The notes below the pieces were generated by a model. That model was given only the letters and a program-made list of their open reading frames with translations, had not been told where the DNA came from and made no database searches. A program made the position numbers and the translations under genes. Of a DNA stretch of 64,000 nucleotides, positions 9,161 through 17,417 are shown one piece after another; within the stretch, counting starts at the first letter, position 1, and each line of letters opens with the position of its first letter. This stretch comes from Akkermansia muciniphila (GTDB lineage: Bacteria; Verrucomicrobiota; Verrucomicrobiia; Verrucomicrobiales; Akkermansiaceae). The DNA lies in contig NZ_JABDHQ010000013.1 of the NCBI RefSeq assembly GCF_018709685.1, positions 17,960 through 81,959 on the forward strand. The letters are read 5' to 3'.

Positions 9161-10697
9161 GCATGGGCGCGGTGATCCTCATCCGGGAGAACAGGTTTCA
9201 ATCCACGCATCCCGTGTGGGATGCGACCCGGGAAAAATTCCCGCACATTTTCAATCTGTAAGTTTCAATCCACGCATCCCGTGTGGGATGCGACCATGGT
9301 TGTTTTCCGTGGCTGCGGAGCTTACAAGGTTTCAATCCACGCATCCCGTGTGGGATGCGACCTCCCACGGCGGGAGAAGCGGCAGGCGCCCAGGCGTTTC
9401 AATCCACGCATCCCGTGTGGGATGCGACCGTTCTAGGCCCCTTCTAGCGTGCCAAAAATCGGGTTTCAATCCACGCATCCCGTGTGGGATGCGACCGCCG
9501 CATTTTACCTTGTGTCTGAATGGGTTGCGTTTCAATCCACGCATCCCGTGTGGGATGCGACGTTAAAAATGCAAAGTGATGCACCTAAACGCATAGTTTC
9601 AATCCACGCATCCCGTGTGGGATGCGACCGAGATAACCACGTTCCTGCGGGGAGCGGTCCTCGTTTCAATCCACGCATCCCGTGTGGGATGCGACCTGTG
9701 CCGGGGATGCTGTAAATCCTGCGGATGGGTTTCAATCCACGCATCCCGTGTGGGATGCGACGCTATTCAAGTGCAGGAATTGCGCTCATTAGAAAGTTTC
9801 AATCCACGCATCCCGTGTGGGATGCGACATCAGCGCCATCGTGCCATCCGCCAGCACAAAGGTTTCAATCCACGCATCCCGTGTGGGATGCGACCGTGCA
9901 TTAAGGTAGAGGCATTTGCCCCTACAGTGTTTCAATCCACGCATCCCGTGTGGGATGCGACTGACGGGGTAGACCGCCGTAATGGTGGACGTGGAGTTTC
10001 AATCCACGCATCCCGTGTGGGATGCGACCGTTCACGAGCCTGGCGCTGGCCAAGCTGGCGGCGTTTCAATCCACGCATCCCGTGTGGGATGCGACTCCAA
10101 AACGGGGTGGAAAGTTGGGCCATGCTCTGGTTTCAATCCACGCATCCCGTGTGGGATGCGACTTTGAAACTAATCCAAAGCCAATGTACGACCGTGGTTT
10201 CAATCCACGCATCCCGTGTGGGATGCGACCAGGCGTACTTAAAAAGATCAGTATTGATCATATGTTTCAATCCACGCATCCCGTGTGGGATGCGACTCCC
10301 CGGCTAAAGCTCTTTTTTCAAACAACAACAGTTTCAATCCACGCATCCCGTGTGGGATGCGACCCTCCGGGATGACCTCAACCACAGGGAATTTGATGTT
10401 TCAATCCACGCATCCCGTGTGGGATGCGACGAAGACGTTCACGATTGACGCCCCCGGCGTGGCGGTTTCAATCCACGCATCCCGTGTGGGATGCGACCGG
10501 ACCTGATGACGCGGCCGAGTGGTGGCAGGGGTTTCAATCCACGCATCCCGTGTGGGATGCGACACAATCTTACATTGGTGCAAGAGACTCGCATGGAGTT
10601 TCAATCCACGCATCCCGTGTGGGATGCGACGGATAGGTCATTTCAAAATCAGGGTAGAAAATTTGTTTCAATCCACGCATCCCGTGTGGGATGCGAC
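9128..10697 (-). CRISPR. type I-C-like CRISPR array, 24 repeats and 23 spacers, transcribed leftwards
   Basis: 23 identical 33-bp repeats (first 9195-9227, last 10665-10697) plus one degenerate copy at 9128-9160; spacers are 33 or 34 bp. On the plus strand the repeat begins GTTTCAATCC and ends GGGATGCGAC, with an 8-bp stem CGCATCCC/GGGATGCG around GTGT. On the minus strand it ends in TGGATTGAAAC, an 11-nt tail like the 5' handle left by Cas5d in type I-C. The degenerate copy sits at the left, as expected for the trailer end, so the leader is on the right. Neither flank contains cas genes; the array must use cas proteins encoded elsewhere or be inactive. Confidence 0.98.
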
Positions 10698-11006
10698 GGC
10701 TTGGAAGTTAACAGTTGATGGTTAGAGGTGCAGTTGCCGTTTTCCGCCAACCTGTTTGCCATGCTGTTATTTTCAAGTCCGTAGTTTTTATTCCAATGAT
10801 GTCAATGTACGTTAACCAAGGCTTTATGCAGATCGCCGGTCTCCCGGGAATTTTCTGTGAGCTTGGGGTTGGCGCAAGCAGGGGGAAGGAGGCAGCATTC
10901 GCCCTCATTTGCCTGCTGGCCGCGTCAGGTTCAAGTTTATCCGGAATGGCTGAAGGAATCCAGTTTCCTTTCCCGTCTGGAGTTGGTGCCGCGTAGATTC
11001 CGGTTT
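10698..11006 (-). promoter_or_regulatory. CRISPR leader region, no gene seen
   Basis: 309 bp between the newest repeat and the metallophosphoesterase stop. By array polarity this holds the leader and promoter driving leftward transcription. It has AT-rich patches near the first repeat (around 10698-10810), as leaders usually do. A 100-codon open frame crosses it on the minus strand, but it needs a TTG start and looks non-coding. Confidence 0.6.
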
Positions 11007-11948
11007 TCAATTCATCGGAATCCCGTAGGAGTGCAGTTTTTTGAATTCGCTGCTTTTGGGGCCTTCGTCGGTAACGCCGTTGTTGGGGGCGGCGTAGGTG
11101 TCCAGAGTCATGGAGTCCGGGTAGACGGTCAGGATGTAGTAGGCCGTGATGCCGGAGCGGTATTGCAGGGTTTTTACCCGTGATTTTGCGGGAAGAAGGA
11201 ACGGGGCAGGGAGCACCTTGTTGCCCGCAGGCGCGCAGATGAGGGAGGTGAGGGTGTTTTTCCCGTCCGGGGATGTGATCATGTACAGGTCATGCGCGTG
11301 CAGGTGCCCGGTGACGACGAAGCGGACGCCCGCTTCCCGCAGGTTGCGGTAAAAGGCGTTCTGGTGTTCCGCCGCGCTGTCATTGTAGCGGCCCCACAGG
11401 CATTCCCGGAATTGCATGGGCGTTTGCAGGGTGCGGTGGGTGAAGACCAGGCAATGGCGCGGCACGGTGTTGGCCTTGCTCCTGTTCTTTTTGACCCACG
11501 CGCTGAAGTCCACCATCTGGTCCGGGGTCAGGTCAACATCCATGAAGTACAGGGAGGCGTTTTTATGGCGGATGCCGTAGTTCAGCTTTCTGGTGGCCAG
11601 CCCCCTGGCTCCCTGTTTGCGGGTGGGCAGGAAGAGTTCCCTGAATTGTTTTGCGCGGAGGGGGATGGATTCATGATTGCCCCGCACGGCATAGAATGGG
11701 ATGCCTTTTTCCTCCAGCATCTTGTTGAGTTCCTTGCGTTTGGCGAGTCCGTTGACGGGGGCGCTTCCTTCAATGTCCGCCATGTCTCCCACCTGGATGA
11801 CCATGTCCACCTGGTGTTTCAGGATTTCCCCGTACAGGGTTTTGATGAAGTTGACGGCTACCCCTTCGCTTCCCGCCATGCGCTCGGGGGAGTCATGCGT
11901 GTCGCCGATGATGGCGATTCGCCATGGGGCCGGTTCCTTCCCCTGCAC
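11007..11948 (-). CDS. calcineurin-like metallophosphoesterase, signal peptide apparently frameshifted
   Basis: About 313 residues from a GTG at 11948. Metal-binding motifs of the metallophosphatase fold appear in order: GDTHD, GDMAD, GNHES, FTHR and GHLHAHD. Such enzymes hydrolyse phosphodiesters or phosphomonoesters. Upstream on the same strand, an ATG at 11989 begins a typical signal sequence (MKYLALFLIF), but it is one base out of frame. Adding one T to the TTT run at 11960-11962 would give an uninterrupted secreted protein ending its signal in SVQTVQG before the KEPAPW start of the domain. The gene may therefore be disrupted, phase-variable, or affected by a sequencing error. The CRISPR leader lies just downstream. 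Confidence 0.8.
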   Translation of the reverse strand: MQGKEPAPWRIAIIGDTHDSPERMAGSEGVAVNFIKTLYGEILKHQVDMVIQVGDMADIEGSAPVNGLAKRKELNKMLEEKGIPFYAVRGNHESIPLRAKQFRELFLPTRKQGARGLATRKLNYGIRHKNASLYFMDVDLTPDQMVDFSAWVKKNRSKANTVPRHCLVFTHRTLQTPMQFRECLWGRYNDSAAEHQNAFYRNLREAGVRFVVTGHLHAHDLYMITSPDGKNTLTSLICAPAGNKVLPAPFLLPAKSRVKTLQYRSGITAYYILTVYPDSMTLDTYAAPNNGVTDEGPKSSEFKKLHSYGIPMN

Positions 11949-11989
11949 CGTTTGAACAGAAAGATAAGAAATAGCGCAAGATATTTCAT

Positions 11990-12310
11990 GGCACCCCGTT
12001 TTTACCGCCCGTTTGCTTTTCCTGCCAGCAAATTATGCCTGCGGCGTAAAAACACTGCGCGGAGCTTCTCTTTTTCTTTCCGGGGGATGGCAGTTCCGGC
12101 CCGGCCCGGAAGAAGCCCGTGTTTGTTAAAGTAATTGGAGAAGTCCGCCGTTTACCGGAAGGAACACCATCCGCCCGTAAAAACGCGCTTGCGTTTCTTT
12201 TCCGTCAAAAAAAGAAACTTGGCGGCGCGGGGGAAGAAGGGAAAAGCCAGGCATTGAGTGTTCAATGCCTGGCTTTTGATGAAGTCTGCGGCTCCTGCCG
12301 GAGCCCGTTA
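11990..12310. other. intergenic region with no supported gene
   Basis: About 320 bp between the metallophosphoesterase and the dehydrogenase-like gene, both on the minus strand. It contains the terminator at 12242-12277 and presumably the metallophosphoesterase promoter. Nothing else is recognisable. Confidence 0.5.
12242..12277 (-). terminator. hairpin terminator downstream of the saccharopine-dehydrogenase-like gene
   Basis: AAAAGCCAGGCATTGA pairs almost perfectly with TCAATGCCTGGCTTTT around a 4-base loop. With A and T tracts on both sides it could work in either direction. Confidence 0.85.
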
Positions 12311-13534
12311 TCAGTGGACTTGCAGGGCTTTGGCCTGTTCTTCCGTAAGCTCCACGCACTGCCAGGGGAGGCCGCGCTTGTTGAGCTCGTCCATGAAGGG
12401 GTCCGGATCGTTCTGCTCCATGTTGAAGACGCCCGCGCCGGACCATTTGCCCGTGAGGATCATTTCCGCGCCAATCATGGCCGGAACCCCTGTGGTGTAG
12501 GAGATGGCCTGGGAGCCTACTTCTTCAAAGCATTTTTCGTGGTCGCAGATGTTGTAGATGTAGACGGCCTTGAATTTGCCGTCTTTTACGCCGGTGATGA
12601 CGTTGCCGATGCAGGTTTTCCCCTTCGTCGTCTTGCCCAGGTCCCCGGGGTCCGGCAGCACGGCTTTCAGGAATTGCAGGGGGATGATTTCCACGCCGTT
12701 GTACATGACCGGGTCAATGCGGGTCATGCCCACGTTCTGGAGCACTTCCAGATGCTTGAGGTAGTTCGGGGAGAAGGACATCCAGAATTGCGCCCTGCGG
12801 ATGGTGGGGATGTGCTTGACCAGGCTTTCCATTTCCTCATGGTACATGCGGTAGATTTCATAGGTGCCCACTTCCTGCGGGCACGTGAAGCTCTGGTGCA
12901 TGCTCATGGGGGCGGTTTCCCGGAAGGCGCCGTTTTCCCAGTGGCGGCAGGGGGCCGTCACTTCCCGGATGTTGATTTCCGGGTTGAAGTTGGTGGCGAA
13001 GGCCTTGCCGTGGTTGCCGCCGTTCACGTCAATGATGTCCAGCGTATGGATTTCATCAAAGTGGTGCTTGAGCGCCCACGCCGTGAAGACGTTGGTGACG
13101 CCGGGGTCAAAGCCGGAGCCCAGCAGGGCGAAGAGCCCCGCCTTGCGGAATTTGTCCTGGTACGCCCATTGCCAGGAGTATTCGAATTTGGCTACGTCCC
13201 GGGGTTCATAGTTGGCGGTGTCCAGATAGTTGACGCCGGTTTCCAGGCAGGCGTCCATCAGGGTGAGATCCTGGTAGGGAAGGGCCACGTTGATCAGTAG
13301 TTGCGGCTTCACTTCCCGGATGAGGGCCACGGTGGCGGGAACGTCGTCCGCATCCACGGCGTGGGTGGTGATGCTGACGCCCGTTCTGGCGCGCACGTCG
13401 TCCGCAATGGCGTCACATTTGCTTTTCGTGCGGGAGGCCAGATGAATGTTCTGAAAGATTTCCGGCAGCTGGGCGCATTTGTTGGCTACCACATGTCCTA
13501 CGCCGCCTGCTCCAATGATTAAAACCGTGTTCAT
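12311..13534 (-). CDS. saccharopine dehydrogenase family protein, probable carboxy(nor)spermidine dehydrogenase
   Basis: 407 residues. The N-terminus is an NAD(P)-binding Rossmann motif, VLIIGAGGVGHVVA. The length and middle motifs (LLGSGFDPGVTN, NVGMTR) match the carboxynorspermidine/carboxyspermidine dehydrogenase group, which makes carboxyspermidine from putrescine or diaminopropane and aspartate semialdehyde in gut bacteria. The partner decarboxylase is not in this window, but agmatine deiminase, another polyamine gene, lies at 51.2 kb. ATG 13534 begins right at the Rossmann strand; a longer frame from 13600 overlaps the promoter. The hairpin at 12242 ends the transcript. Confidence 0.8.
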   Translation of the reverse strand: MNTVLIIGAGGVGHVVANKCAQLPEIFQNIHLASRTKSKCDAIADDVRARTGVSITTHAVDADDVPATVALIREVKPQLLINVALPYQDLTLMDACLETGVNYLDTANYEPRDVAKFEYSWQWAYQDKFRKAGLFALLGSGFDPGVTNVFTAWALKHHFDEIHTLDIIDVNGGNHGKAFATNFNPEINIREVTAPCRHWENGAFRETAPMSMHQSFTCPQEVGTYEIYRMYHEEMESLVKHIPTIRRAQFWMSFSPNYLKHLEVLQNVGMTRIDPVMYNGVEIIPLQFLKAVLPDPGDLGKTTKGKTCIGNVITGVKDGKFKAVYIYNICDHEKCFEEVGSQAISYTTGVPAMIGAEMILTGKWSGAGVFNMEQNDPDPFMDELNKRGLPWQCVELTEEQAKALQVH

Positions 13535-13545
13535 GATATGCCCAG

Positions 13546-13574
13546 TACATAAGTGAAAACACGCTGAAAGGCAA
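13546..13574 (-). promoter_or_regulatory. promoter of the saccharopine-dehydrogenase-like gene
   Basis: Minus-strand TTGCCT (13574-13569), 17 bp, TATGTA (13551-13546). The -10 box is 11 nt from the ATG, so the leader would be about 4-5 nt. Confidence 0.55.
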
Positions 13575-13704
13575 TCACGGATTTGGTACGGTAATGACAC
13601 TGGCCGCCCAAGGTGCAGCGGATTTTTTCCTGGGGAGGCGCGCGCCGTTTTTCCTGTGAAGACGCGTCCTTTTGGAAATTTTCCAAAAATGATTGAACAG
13701 GAGA

Positions 13705-13733
13705 TTGACGCGGGGTGTCCGACTCTTCAATAT
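13705..13733 (+). promoter_or_regulatory. promoter of the thioredoxin-fold gene
   Basis: TTGACG (13705-13710), 17 bp, CAATAT (13728-13733), 12 nt before the ATG at 13746. No Shine-Dalgarno sequence is visible. Confidence 0.5.
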
Positions 13734-13745
13734 TAAATAGTAGAT

Positions 13746-14711
13746 ATGATTAGACAAATTCTGCCAATAGTTGTTGCCGCCTGCGTTGCTCCCTGTTTTG
13801 CCGCGGAAGGCTGGGTTACCGATATGGATGCCGCCAAGAAGCAGGCCGCCGAACAGAAGAAGGACCTCATGATCGAGTTCACCGGTTCGGACTGGTGCCC
13901 GCCCTGCATGCAACTCCGCGCCAATGTATTCAGCAAGCCTGATTTCCAGAAGGAAGCTTCCAAGGATTTCGTTCTGGTGGAACTGGATTATCCGCGTAAC
14001 AAGGAACAGTCCAAGGAAATGAAAGCCGCCAATGACAAGCTGGCCCAGCAGTACGGCGTGCAGGGGTTCCCGACGATCGTGTATGCGGATGCCTCCGGCA
14101 AGCCGTTCGGCGGGTTTGTGGGCGGCCGTTCCAAGGAAGACGTGATGAAGTCCATGCAGGAGGCCTTGAAGAACAAGGAAGCCCTGCAGGCCGCCGAGGC
14201 AAATGTTGCCAAGGCCACCACGGATGAAGCCAAGGTTGCCGCCCTGATGGAAGTCCTCAAGCTGGCTCCCCAGGATTATGTGGATACTTTTTACGGCGAT
14301 GTGAAGGCTGAAATCAAGAAGCTGGACAAGGATGACAAGTCCGGACTGAAAGCCGCGGACGCCCACGCCGACCAGCTCAAGAAGGAACAGAAGGATGTGC
14401 AGGATTACCTTGCCGGCAAGCTGACGGACAAGACCACGCCTGCGGAAGCCCTCCAGGTGGTGAAGGCCTACCCGGACCGCGACAAGCTTCTTCCGGAAAC
14501 CCAGCAGGATTTGCTGATGATGGAGTTTGGCACCTACCTGAATTCCACCGGTGACGTGGACGGCGCCGTGCTGATTCTGGACAAGGTTGCCGAATTGAAG
14601 CCGGGTACGGAAGCCGGACAGCGGGCTCCCCGCATCAAGGCCGGCATCCTTGCCAACAAGGATCAGATCAAGGCCCAGATTGACGCCGCCAAGAAGGCGC
14701 AGAGCAAGTAA
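13746..14711 (+). CDS. secreted thioredoxin-fold protein
   Basis: 321 residues. A signal peptide (MIRQILPIVVAACVAPCFAA) is followed by a thioredoxin domain with the redox motif WCPPC and the cis-proline region QGFPTIVY. These features indicate a periplasmic thiol-disulfide oxidoreductase of the thioredoxin_7/DsbD-C type. The second half (about 150-321) is helical, Lys/Ala/Glu-rich and could be a protein-interaction repeat region. It stands alone between its own promoter and a strong terminator. The substrate is unknown. Confidence 0.88.
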   Translation: MIRQILPIVVAACVAPCFAAEGWVTDMDAAKKQAAEQKKDLMIEFTGSDWCPPCMQLRANVFSKPDFQKEASKDFVLVELDYPRNKEQSKEMKAANDKLAQQYGVQGFPTIVYADASGKPFGGFVGGRSKEDVMKSMQEALKNKEALQAAEANVAKATTDEAKVAALMEVLKLAPQDYVDTFYGDVKAEIKKLDKDDKSGLKAADAHADQLKKEQKDVQDYLAGKLTDKTTPAEALQVVKAYPDRDKLLPETQQDLLMMEFGTYLNSTGDVDGAVLILDKVAELKPGTEAGQRAPRIKAGILANKDQIKAQIDAAKKAQSK

Positions 14712-14752
14712 TCATTACTTCCTTTCCCTTATTCCCTGATTAAGGAAAACGG

Positions 14753-14785
14753 CCCCGCTGCGGTTTCATGCCGCCGCGGGGTTTT
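14753..14785 (+). terminator. terminator after the thioredoxin-fold gene
   Basis: CCCCGCTGCGG pairs with CCGCCGCGGGG around TTTCATG, followed by TTTT. It is 42 bp past the stop codon. Confidence 0.85.
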
Positions 14786-14821
14786 AATTTGCCTGCGGCT
14801 CCGCTTGCAGGGAAGCATGTT

Positions 14822-15050
14822 TTGCAAGAGCCGGGAAACCGCGTTACGGCTGGACGGAAAGGAGGGGCCATGCTTCGCATTCCGCCCAACCGGGCACGTC
14901 CGGTTTCCCGGCCTTCATGCTTTGCCCACCCTTTAACCTGGAGTATCCTTCACCTTTGAACTTGTTCCGGGGCGGGAGGGGGACATTCTTTTACAAGGGC
15001 CGGATGCCCCGGTTTCCGGCAGTGCGGCCGTCAGGAGTTACGATGGAAGT
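14822..15050 (-). repeat. dispersed intergenic repeat, copy A (compound)
   Basis: 14869-14919, read on the minus strand, matches 24466-24516 at 48 of 51 bases. 14823-14862 matches the reverse complement of 42931-42970 at 38 of 40. Further right, a minus-strand segment around 14995-15040 (GGCCGC.CTGCCGGAAAC to CCGGCCCTTGTA) matches the modules at 24388-24427 and 42820-42858. Copy A thus has two oppositely oriented CCGGGAAACC...GGACGGAA units plus the CTGCCGG/CCCTTGTA module. No coding potential is seen. Confidence 0.8.
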
Positions 15051-15069
15051 GCTGTTTTCCGGAATAAAA

Positions 15070-15103
15070 AGCCGGGCCCGGCGTGATACCGGACCCGGCT
15101 TTC
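15070..15103 (-). terminator. terminator of the alpha-L-fucosidase gene
   Basis: AGCCGGGCCCGG pairs with CCGGACCCGGCT around a short loop, with AAAAA on the left that becomes a U-tract on the minus-strand transcript. It lies about 30 bp past the fucosidase stop. Confidence 0.8.
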
Positions 15104-15134
15104 TGCATGCTCTCTCCAGACGGGAGAAAGGGGG

Positions 15135-17273
15135 TTACTGGAGTTTGATGACGGTGTCCAGGCTGTCCCAGGTTACGCCCGCGGGCAGCGTGATTTTGTA
15201 CTGGCCGTCTTCCTTTTCCAGCTTGGCGGCTTTCCCGTTGCCGTTTCCGTTCACGATGACGGTCGCTTTCGTGAATTTCTCCCCGAGGTCCTTGATGAAC
15301 AGCGGTTCGGAGCCTTTCAGCGCTTTTCCGTTCTGGGCGATCAGCGGGCTGACGTGGAGATAGACGGTCTTTTTCCCATTGGCGCTTGTCTTGTAGCAGC
15401 TTCCGCCCCAGGGCTGTTCAATGTAGGGGCCGCCGCGGGTGTTGTAGATGGCTTCCCGGTAAGGGGCTATCCATTTGCCCATGGACAGGAAGATGTTGGC
15501 CTGTTCCGGGTCAAAGGCGCCCAGCGGCGTAGGCCCGATGTTGTAAAGCAGGTTGCCGTCCTTGACCGTGTTGTTGATCAGGAATTTGATGGATTTTTCC
15601 AGGGGAACGGTTTTTGCCTTGGAGGTATAGGACCAGTTTCCCGTCCAGTGGGTGCCGGGAATATTGGCCACCGTCATGCAGCTTTCCCACGGGGTTTTGC
15701 TGTTGAACGGCCCCAGCTTGCATTCGGGCGTCAGGAAGTCTCCCTTGAGTTCCTCCAGCAGGTCGCCTTTGTTGCCGCCGCCGCGCGTTCCGTTCATGCG
15801 GTTGTTGATCAGGATGTCCGGCTGGTACTGCTTGATGCGTCTCACCATGGTGCGCGGGTCCCACTGGTTGAGGGAGCTGTTGCCCAGGCTGTCAAACCAG
15901 ATGACGTCCACCTGGCCGTAGCGGGTGAGCAGTTCGCTGAGCTGGCCGAAGTAGTATTCCAGATAACGGTAGTGCTGGTTGGTCAGGTAATAGGGATTGA
16001 ACCAGTCGCGCCCGGAATAGTAGAAGCCCACCTTCAGCCCGGCGGCACGGGCCGCTGCCGCAAACTGCCCCACGATGTCCTTTTTGTAAGGAGTAGCGGC
16101 AATCGTGTAGGTATCGTAGCTGGACGGGAAGTTGCTGAATCCGTCGTGGTGCTTGGTGGTCAGCACGGCATATTTCATGCCGCTTTTTTTGGCAATGGAC
16201 ATCCACTTGCGGGGATCGTACTGCCTGGGATTGAAGTTCCGGTAGGCGGAGTCATATTCAAAGTCCACGATGTTCTTGTGCCCGCTGGCGCTGTCCCTGG
16301 GCCGGACCGCATTGCGTTCCCAGCTTATTTCCCGTTCCAGCAGGGAGGAGGGGTTCCAGTGCAGGAACATGCCGAATTTGGCGTTGCGGAACCACTGGAG
16401 CTGTTCCTCCCCGGCCTTGAAGTCAAAGAGCTGGTTCACCGCTTCATTGATCAGGTCGCGGTCCTTCACGGGGGAGAACACGTTTTTTTCCGGCGTGAGG
16501 ATCACCAGGCCTTCCGCCATGGGCTGCATGCGGAAGTTGTCCACCGGGGCGCGGTTTTTGTCGCCCAGCCAGAGGTTGAGCTTGAGCGCCCTGGCTGCGT
16601 TGCCCAGTTCGTAGGCTTTCTGGCCTCCGGCTTCCTCCATGATTTCATCCGGCAGTTCCTTCTTGAAGACGGCCTGGATGAAGGGCTGGTTCAGGTAGAT
16701 TTTTCCGTTTTCACGGAACGGGCGCAGGTTTTCCGGAATGGCTGTCCGTTCGTTGCGCACCATGGCGTAGGGGGAGGCGTGCAGAGGACCTGTTTCCACG
16801 GTGAAATAGACGGAGTCCTTGAGCCTTTCCTTCAGTTCGTTTTGAAGGTCCGCCACGTTTTCGTGATAGGATTTGCCGGAGTCAAAGCGGTTGGTGATGC
16901 CTTCCGCCTGTTCTTCCGTCATGACGGGGCCTATCCAGGCGCTTTCAATGGCATCCTTCGTTCCCGCTCCCACAATGATGCGGAAGTATTTTCCGGCGTC
17001 CTTGTCCGTCAGGGTATAGGATTCCGCGTCCGCCCCCTGCTGGACGAGCACGGGTTTCCCGTTTCTGGAATCGCTCTTTTCCCAGCGGATGACGGGGGAC
17101 GGGGATTCATCTTCCGGGGCGGTGTAGCGGCTTTCCAGCGTGGAGCCTGTGATTTCCTCCCCTTCAATGTACGCTCTGACCCAAGGCGCCGTGTTTCCCG
17201 CCAGGGATGGCGCTGCAAAGACGGCTGCCGCCAGCGTCAGAAGACAAAACAAGTGCTGCTTGAATTTAGACAT
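15135..17273 (-). CDS. secreted alpha-L-fucosidase, GH29
   Basis: 712 residues with signal peptide (ending AAPSLAG). GH29 features lie in the second half: FGMFLHW (300-306), TTKHHDGF (372-379), YYSGRDWF (418-425) and VIWFD with the likely nucleophile Asp461. The enzyme releases alpha-linked fucose from glycans, fitting growth on fucosylated mucin O-glycans. Residues about 25-290 precede the catalytic domain and hold at least one probable beta-sandwich module (25-120) of unclear role, longer than in a minimal GH29. ATG 17273 starts the signal peptide; the frame reaches 17327 but would place extra residues before it. It is divergent from the oppA-like gene. Confidence 0.93.
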   Translation of the reverse strand: MSKFKQHLFCLLTLAAAVFAAPSLAGNTAPWVRAYIEGEEITGSTLESRYTAPEDESPSPVIRWEKSDSRNGKPVLVQQGADAESYTLTDKDAGKYFRIIVGAGTKDAIESAWIGPVMTEEQAEGITNRFDSGKSYHENVADLQNELKERLKDSVYFTVETGPLHASPYAMVRNERTAIPENLRPFRENGKIYLNQPFIQAVFKKELPDEIMEEAGGQKAYELGNAARALKLNLWLGDKNRAPVDNFRMQPMAEGLVILTPEKNVFSPVKDRDLINEAVNQLFDFKAGEEQLQWFRNAKFGMFLHWNPSSLLEREISWERNAVRPRDSASGHKNIVDFEYDSAYRNFNPRQYDPRKWMSIAKKSGMKYAVLTTKHHDGFSNFPSSYDTYTIAATPYKKDIVGQFAAAARAAGLKVGFYYSGRDWFNPYYLTNQHYRYLEYYFGQLSELLTRYGQVDVIWFDSLGNSSLNQWDPRTMVRRIKQYQPDILINNRMNGTRGGGNKGDLLEELKGDFLTPECKLGPFNSKTPWESCMTVANIPGTHWTGNWSYTSKAKTVPLEKSIKFLINNTVKDGNLLYNIGPTPLGAFDPEQANIFLSMGKWIAPYREAIYNTRGGPYIEQPWGGSCYKTSANGKKTVYLHVSPLIAQNGKALKGSEPLFIKDLGEKFTKATVIVNGNGNGKAAKLEKEDGQYKITLPAGVTWDSLDTVIKLQ

Positions 17274-17280
17274 GGCAGAG

Positions 17281-17309
17281 ATATTATTTTTTTGTATCCC
17301 GAAAACCAG
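17281..17309 (-). promoter_or_regulatory. promoter of the fucosidase gene, leaderless
   Basis: Minus-strand CTGGTT (17309-17304), 17 bp, TAATAT (17286-17281), with the -10 ending 7 nt before the ATG. The start of transcription should fall on or next to the start codon. Confidence 0.5.
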
Positions 17310-17382
17310 TTTCAAGTTCAGCGGCATGGCAAAAGACCAGAAGCACGGCGTTTGCGCACTTCCATTTCTTTAAGGTGAAGCC

Positions 17383-17411
17383 TTGCACGGAGAACGGAAA
17401 CCTGACAGAAT
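17383..17411 (+). promoter_or_regulatory. promoter of the oligopeptide transporter operon, leaderless
   Basis: TTGCAC (17383-17388), 17 bp, CAGAAT (17406-17411), 6 nt before the ATG at 17418. Confidence 0.5.
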
Positions 17412-17417
17412 CCGCCC

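Noticed and set aside
9114..10725. Open frames running through the CRISPR array
   Set aside because: They repeat the translated CRISPR repeat (HASRVGCD-type) with spacer filler; 33-34 bp repeats and spacers create periodic frames.
10708..11010. 100-codon minus-strand frame in the CRISPR leader
   Set aside because: Needs a TTG start, has no domain and overlaps the leader position required by array polarity.
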